Shown here: one piece after another, positions 61,701 through 64,000 of the stretch
Position numbering within the stretch: the first letter of the stretch is position 1
Layout of the letters: each line of letters opens with the position of its first letter
From: Bacillota bacterium
Lineage (GTDB): Bacteria; Bacillota; Bacilli; Paenibacillales; NBRC-103111
Assembly: GCA_023386955.1 (NCBI GenBank)
Contig: JAEWIS010000035.1
Span: 62,001 to 126,000, forward strand
DNA: 64,000 bases
Direction of reading: 5' to 3'
Translations under genes and position numbers: made by a program
The notes under the pieces: generated by a model
The model's input: only the letters and a program-made list of their open reading frames with translations
What the model was told of the DNA's origin: nothing
Database searches by the model: none

Positions 61701-64000
61701 GAGATCAAGGTGGGTCTTTTCTCCACGAAGCTGGCCAGTGTCGGTTTCGGCGCAGAGGCGGGCGCCTATGTCCGGGTTTGGGGGTATTTCTATTATCAGC
61801 TGAAATACACCGCCTCCCAGGGGAGAAATAGCGCCTATTCCGGTGCGTTGTACCTGGAGCTGGGCATCTATCTGGAAATTACCTTCGAGGCCCAGGCCTT
61901 AGCCGGCACCTTCAAGTACAATCCAACCTTGTACGGGAACGAATGGCCTCTCCTTACGGCAGGCTCACGGGACAACGTACGCGATTTTGCCTACGGGGCG
62001 GATGCGGTGCCCGCCATCCAGTTGAAAAGCTATATCACCACCACCCAATTGCCGGACAGCCTCTTCGAGATGGCGTATCTGGATTTGAAGGAGGGGCTGG
62101 ATGACGGCAAGCTGTTTACCGCCATCTATGATGACAAAACCAGCTTCCGGATTACCATGACTAACGAGGCCTTCTCCTACGATGCCAACACCAACTACGT
62201 TACTGTGAATCCGGGCGCACAGCCCGAGCAGGATGGGGAAATGGTCATCACCTGGATCACACAGCCGCTGGCGTTCAGCTCCGCCCCGTTGGAGCGGCGC
62301 ATTCCCCTCCATTGGGACAATCTGAGGGACGGTTATGTCATTGCCCCCTACTCTAACGGAGGCAGCTATGTCCCCGTCATTCTCAAGAAGTACGGGGAGG
62401 CAGTCCCTGCTCCGGCAGACCCTGTCAAGGCGGGGTATACCTTTGGCGGCTGGCACAACAATGCCCAGCTGACCGGTCCGTATACCTTCCCGGGAACGAT
62501 GCCCAATGCGGATACCGATATCTACGCGGCTTGGAGCTCCGCCACCGACACCCCATACAGGGTGGAGCACTACAAAGAGACTTCGGGCTCCAGTCAATAT
62601 GCCTTGGCGGAGCAGGAGCAGCTGCGGGGTACCACAGGCACCACGGTTTGGCCCTCGGTCAGAGCCTATACCGGCTTCCACACCCCCGGCCAGAAGGAGC
62701 TGACCATCAAGCCGGACGGTTCCGCTGTCCTGCGTTATTACTATGATCTGCAGACCCGCACCGTGACCTTCGATCCCGGCATTGTAGGCGGGGATAAGGT
62801 CGTGAACCGGCTGAAATACGGCTCCGCCATTACTGCTCCCCAGTTTGGCGCCAAGGGTTATATCTTCAAGGGCTGGGACCGGACGGTCAGCACCTATATG
62901 GGCGAGCAGGACCAAACCTACACCGCACAATGGGAGAAGGACACCGGTACGGAGTACCGGGTGGAGCATTATGTTCAACAGCCCGACGGCAGATATTTCC
63001 TGCAGGATATCGTCTTGAAAACAGGCCAAACCGGTGAACGGATCAGCACCTCCGCTCTGGTAAACAGCCGGTATGTGACAGAGGGCGAAACCGCCTTCGA
63101 GAACGCGACCGTCAATGGCAGGGTAAGCGAAGCAGAGCCCATTTCCAGCGATGGCAAAACGGTCATCAAGGTCAACTATAAGCGCATCCGGCATACGGTG
63201 ACCTTTGACCCTGCAAACGGGGCAGCTCCTCTGACCTATACGCTGTACGCCGGTGCGGCCATCGTGCCGCCCGGGGCAACGCGGGTGGGTTATACCTTTG
63301 CAGGATGGTCCCCTGAGGTGCCGGAGACCCTCGGTGCAACAGACCTCACCTTTACTGCGCGGTGGGAGGCGGCAGGAGGCATTGCATACAGTGTGAAGCA
63401 TATCCGTGAGGATGTGAACGGCGCTTATCCCGCCGCAGGCAAGCTTGTGGAATGGGAATTCAGAACGGGCATAACCGGGGAAGAGACGCAGGCAGTAGCC
63501 AGAGCCTATGAGAGCTTCACAGCCGGAGAGACGGCGCAGGAGCGGATCCGGCCGGACGGCTCCACTGTGGTGGAGATCCGCTACGCCAGAAACAGCTACA
63601 GCGTACATTGGGCGGCGGGCGATATGACCATTACGGTTCCGGTCAAATATGAAGCGGTGATCGCCAAGCCGGAAAACCCGGTCAAGCAGGGTTATGTCCT
63701 GGATTATTGGCAGGGGTTTGCAGAAGGGACCCTCATGGGCACCGGGGAGCGGACCTACACTGCCGTTTGGAAGCCTGCAGCGGATACGCCCTACACCGTC
63801 AAGCATATCCGCGAGGAGGTGGACGGCACCTATTCCAGCGGAGGCGGACTGGTGGAGAGCGAGACCCTGTCCGGGATAACCGGAACCTCTACGGCTGCCA
63901 ATGCCAAAGCCTACAGCGGATTTGCCCCGGGAGAGGCGGTGCAAGCAACCATTCAGCCGGACGGCTCCACCGTGGTAGAAATCCGTTACGCCAGAAACAC
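58701..64000 (+). CDS. Giant SLH-anchored surface protein with InlB/MucBP-like repeats (3' end beyond window)
   Basis: From ATG 58701 (AAGGAGAGGG upstream) one frame stays open to the end of the window, at least 1766 residues. It has a signal peptide (1-27), three SLH domains (about 35-230) that anchor it to the wall, and a Listeria-Bacteroides-type beta-grasp repeat (about 255-330, 'YYTFKFDTNDGTVISDRSLR'). Next comes a long beta-rich part with amphipathic strands (about 600-1150) resembling that in the dockerin giant. From residue about 1265 to the end, alternating MucBP/InlB-like repeats appear: 'RVEHY', 'VTFDPANG', 'GYTFAGW', 'VKHIREDVNGAYP' and 'VKHIREEVDGTYS', 'RPDGSTVVEIRYARNS'. Long ORFs on the opposite strand are a result of this gene's high GC. 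Likely an adhesin or surface stalk. Confidence 0.88.
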   Translation, partial: MMLKRLVSVLLVFCLAAGLVPPRALAANGNDPVPPVPFTDVSSSAWYYDAVRYVYENKIFGGTSDTRFTPDGTMTRGMFVTVLGRMAGVDATSTGPSAFSDVPRNAWYAPYVEWAARYGITSGTGNDTFSPDASISREQMASFFVRYFEGFGVDYQTGANVATTPADMGEVADYAQEAVLKLWQAGLLNGDGASFNPSANASRAQAAALCMRTDKAVKIWYKEPGVPSEHVRTVPEAEPKPTPSPGSNDSGDGDSSETAVTYYTFKFDTNDGTVISDRSLRKDSKLNNLPVPYKADSIFIGWCYDEALTRLVAAGDTAQESAILYAKYEEMSPLPQDFQTPVARAIDTSPDFAVTVSAPDDMDLDQFKDAVTLKNLSSNENKEWFSITGGSGTFTISGVNDLGVQGARQSGFVEGSAYKITLEDKTLSFVGQDASAREYVFTIKRAEVVNVSLNGQMAQIPLADISGLTVNGIPATTVSIPVITVGLHGAPAENGTTTGSFIYSKGTLAAGDTIMIYEGDTPPQMDAVSSDNNTAFVRITQAEGSSYTYKTADAEDVLFTPDVLPVSIGADRDGDAGNHSITVDRADLTYTDDRFAHMGLDSQTTIDAGDFISFYSGTLQTDGTLADGGHMLGYARVTAVTEAEGSYTVAYTDVSLSELQQAMAAYKKETIRSDNLLEGVDRKAIESSVEQQARNSGFAEEAGRYLAALALETDSFTRLRDDYSLTAVEMTMDGQPITRETLQRMGGAKAEVELSKLQVTLSTDLVHFEGIDGLRLTLDVGIKVKIECNDNVTIEIEIVGSFEQEVRVDIGVDGDAVWKWWGIFPYIAEYEVTAYVELYEYTGIGIEATIATKETEDEGFGTKNEEIEKIGKQIKDLMDQKEKYIGDGSGTVGDSLEEKYAAMLENESDWVTLFEKALVEQEQQVMLIIAINIEVKLVVSANLNISLGLDFWYENAKRYIYTVQVFAGNVTSDTIDLVEEHYEFEFYVMGTMGLRAGIKAEIKVGLFSTKLASVGFGAEAGAYVRVWGYFYYQLKYTASQGRNSAYSGALYLELGIYLEITFEAQALAGTFKYNPTLYGNEWPLLTAGSRDNVRDFAYGADAVPAIQLKSYITTTQLPDSLFEMAYLDLKEGLDDGKLFTAIYDDKTSFRITMTNEAFSYDANTNYVTVNPGAQPEQDGEMVITWITQPLAFSSAPLERRIPLHWDNLRDGYVIAPYSNGGSYVPVILKKYGEAVPAPADPVKAGYTFGGWHNNAQLTGPYTFPGTMPNADTDIYAAWSSATDTPYRVEHYKETSGSSQYALAEQEQLRGTTGTTVWPSVRAYTGFHTPGQKELTIKPDGSAVLRYYYDLQTRTVTFDPGIVGGDKVVNRLKYGSAITAPQFGAKGYIFKGWDRTVSTYMGEQDQTYTAQWEKDTGTEYRVEHYVQQPDGRYFLQDIVLKTGQTGERISTSALVNSRYVTEGETAFENATVNGRVSEAEPISSDGKTVIKVNYKRIRHTVTFDPANGAAPLTYTLYAGAAIVPPGATRVGYTFAGWSPEVPETLGATDLTFTARWEAAGGIAYSVKHIREDVNGAYPAAGKLVEWEFRTGITGEETQAVARAYESFTAGETAQERIRPDGSTVVEIRYARNSYSVHWAAGDMTITVPVKYEAVIAKPENPVKQGYVLDYWQGFAEGTLMGTGERTYTAVWKPAADTPYTVKHIREEVDGTYSSGGGLVESETLSGITGTSTAANAKAYSGFAPGEAVQATIQPDGSTVVEIRYARN

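Noticed and set aside
59463..63944. Two very long minus-strand open frames (59463-61643 and 61965-63944)
   Set aside because: They lie fully opposite the SLH giant gene, lack ribosome sites and known domains, and have His/Gly/Arg-rich compositions typical of antisense frames in GC-rich coding DNA.
1..64000. CRISPR arrays, rRNA, tRNA, riboswitches
   Set aside because: No regularly spaced repeats, rRNA motifs, tRNA-like cloverleafs or riboswitch signatures were recognised by eye; a scan with dedicated models could still find small ones.

Overview
The window reads as chromosome from a spore-forming-type Bacillota, most likely a Paenibacillus or close relative in the Paenibacillaceae. The clues are strong AAGGAGG-type ribosome sites, several giant secreted proteins with S-layer homology (SLH) domains, WYL and TetR regulators, a 7TMR-DISM histidine kinase, an AgrA/AgrC-like pair and many Rho-independent terminators. 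I found no rRNA, tRNA or CRISPR array. Species-level assignment is inference.

Layout. (1) 1-4.3 kb is AT-rich accessory DNA: a zinc-ribbon gene end, a CPCC-HEAT protein, decayed gene fragments, a serine hydrolase of the beta-lactamase fold, a Phd/RelE-type toxin-antitoxin pair and a nucleotidyltransferase. (2) 4.5-8.3 kb carries a secreted beta-helix glycoside-hydrolase-like protein with a CBM6-like tail, an esterase and a YggS-type PLP protein. (3) 8.5-24.4 kb is a four-gene surface operon: an SLH-like/clostripain (C11) protease, a 2273-residue Ig-like giant, an 1896-residue giant ending in a type I dockerin, and a cohesin-like protein anchored by three SLH domains. Together they look like a miniature cohesin-dockerin surface complex without cellulases. 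(4) 24.4-33.5 kb holds metabolic and regulatory genes (ketopantoate-reductase-like, TetR, two WYL regulators, DJ-1/PfpI, hydrolase, GNAT, SUMF1-like, phosphotriesterase-like, DUF6273).

(5) 33.7-49.5 kb is a defence island. Its first part is a very AT-rich four-gene operon encoding a MukF/JetA-like kleisin, a MukE/JetB-like protein, a MukB/JetC-like SMC ATPase and, in the JetD position, a protein with a JetD-like N-terminal half joined to an intact Ser/Thr protein kinase domain. Downstream lies an IS256-family element inserted in a terminator hairpin, then a type I restriction-modification operon (hsdM, hsdS, a DUF4145 gene, hsdR). Its HsdS carries two near-duplicate target-recognition domains. 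The SMC-kinase operon is the best candidate here for an undescribed system.

(6) 49.7-64 kb holds a two-component pair followed by an MFS transporter and a transglutaminase-fold protein, a GNAT enzyme, an AgrA/AgrC-like pair, and an SLH giant with Listeria-Bacteroides/MucBP-like repeats that runs off the window end.
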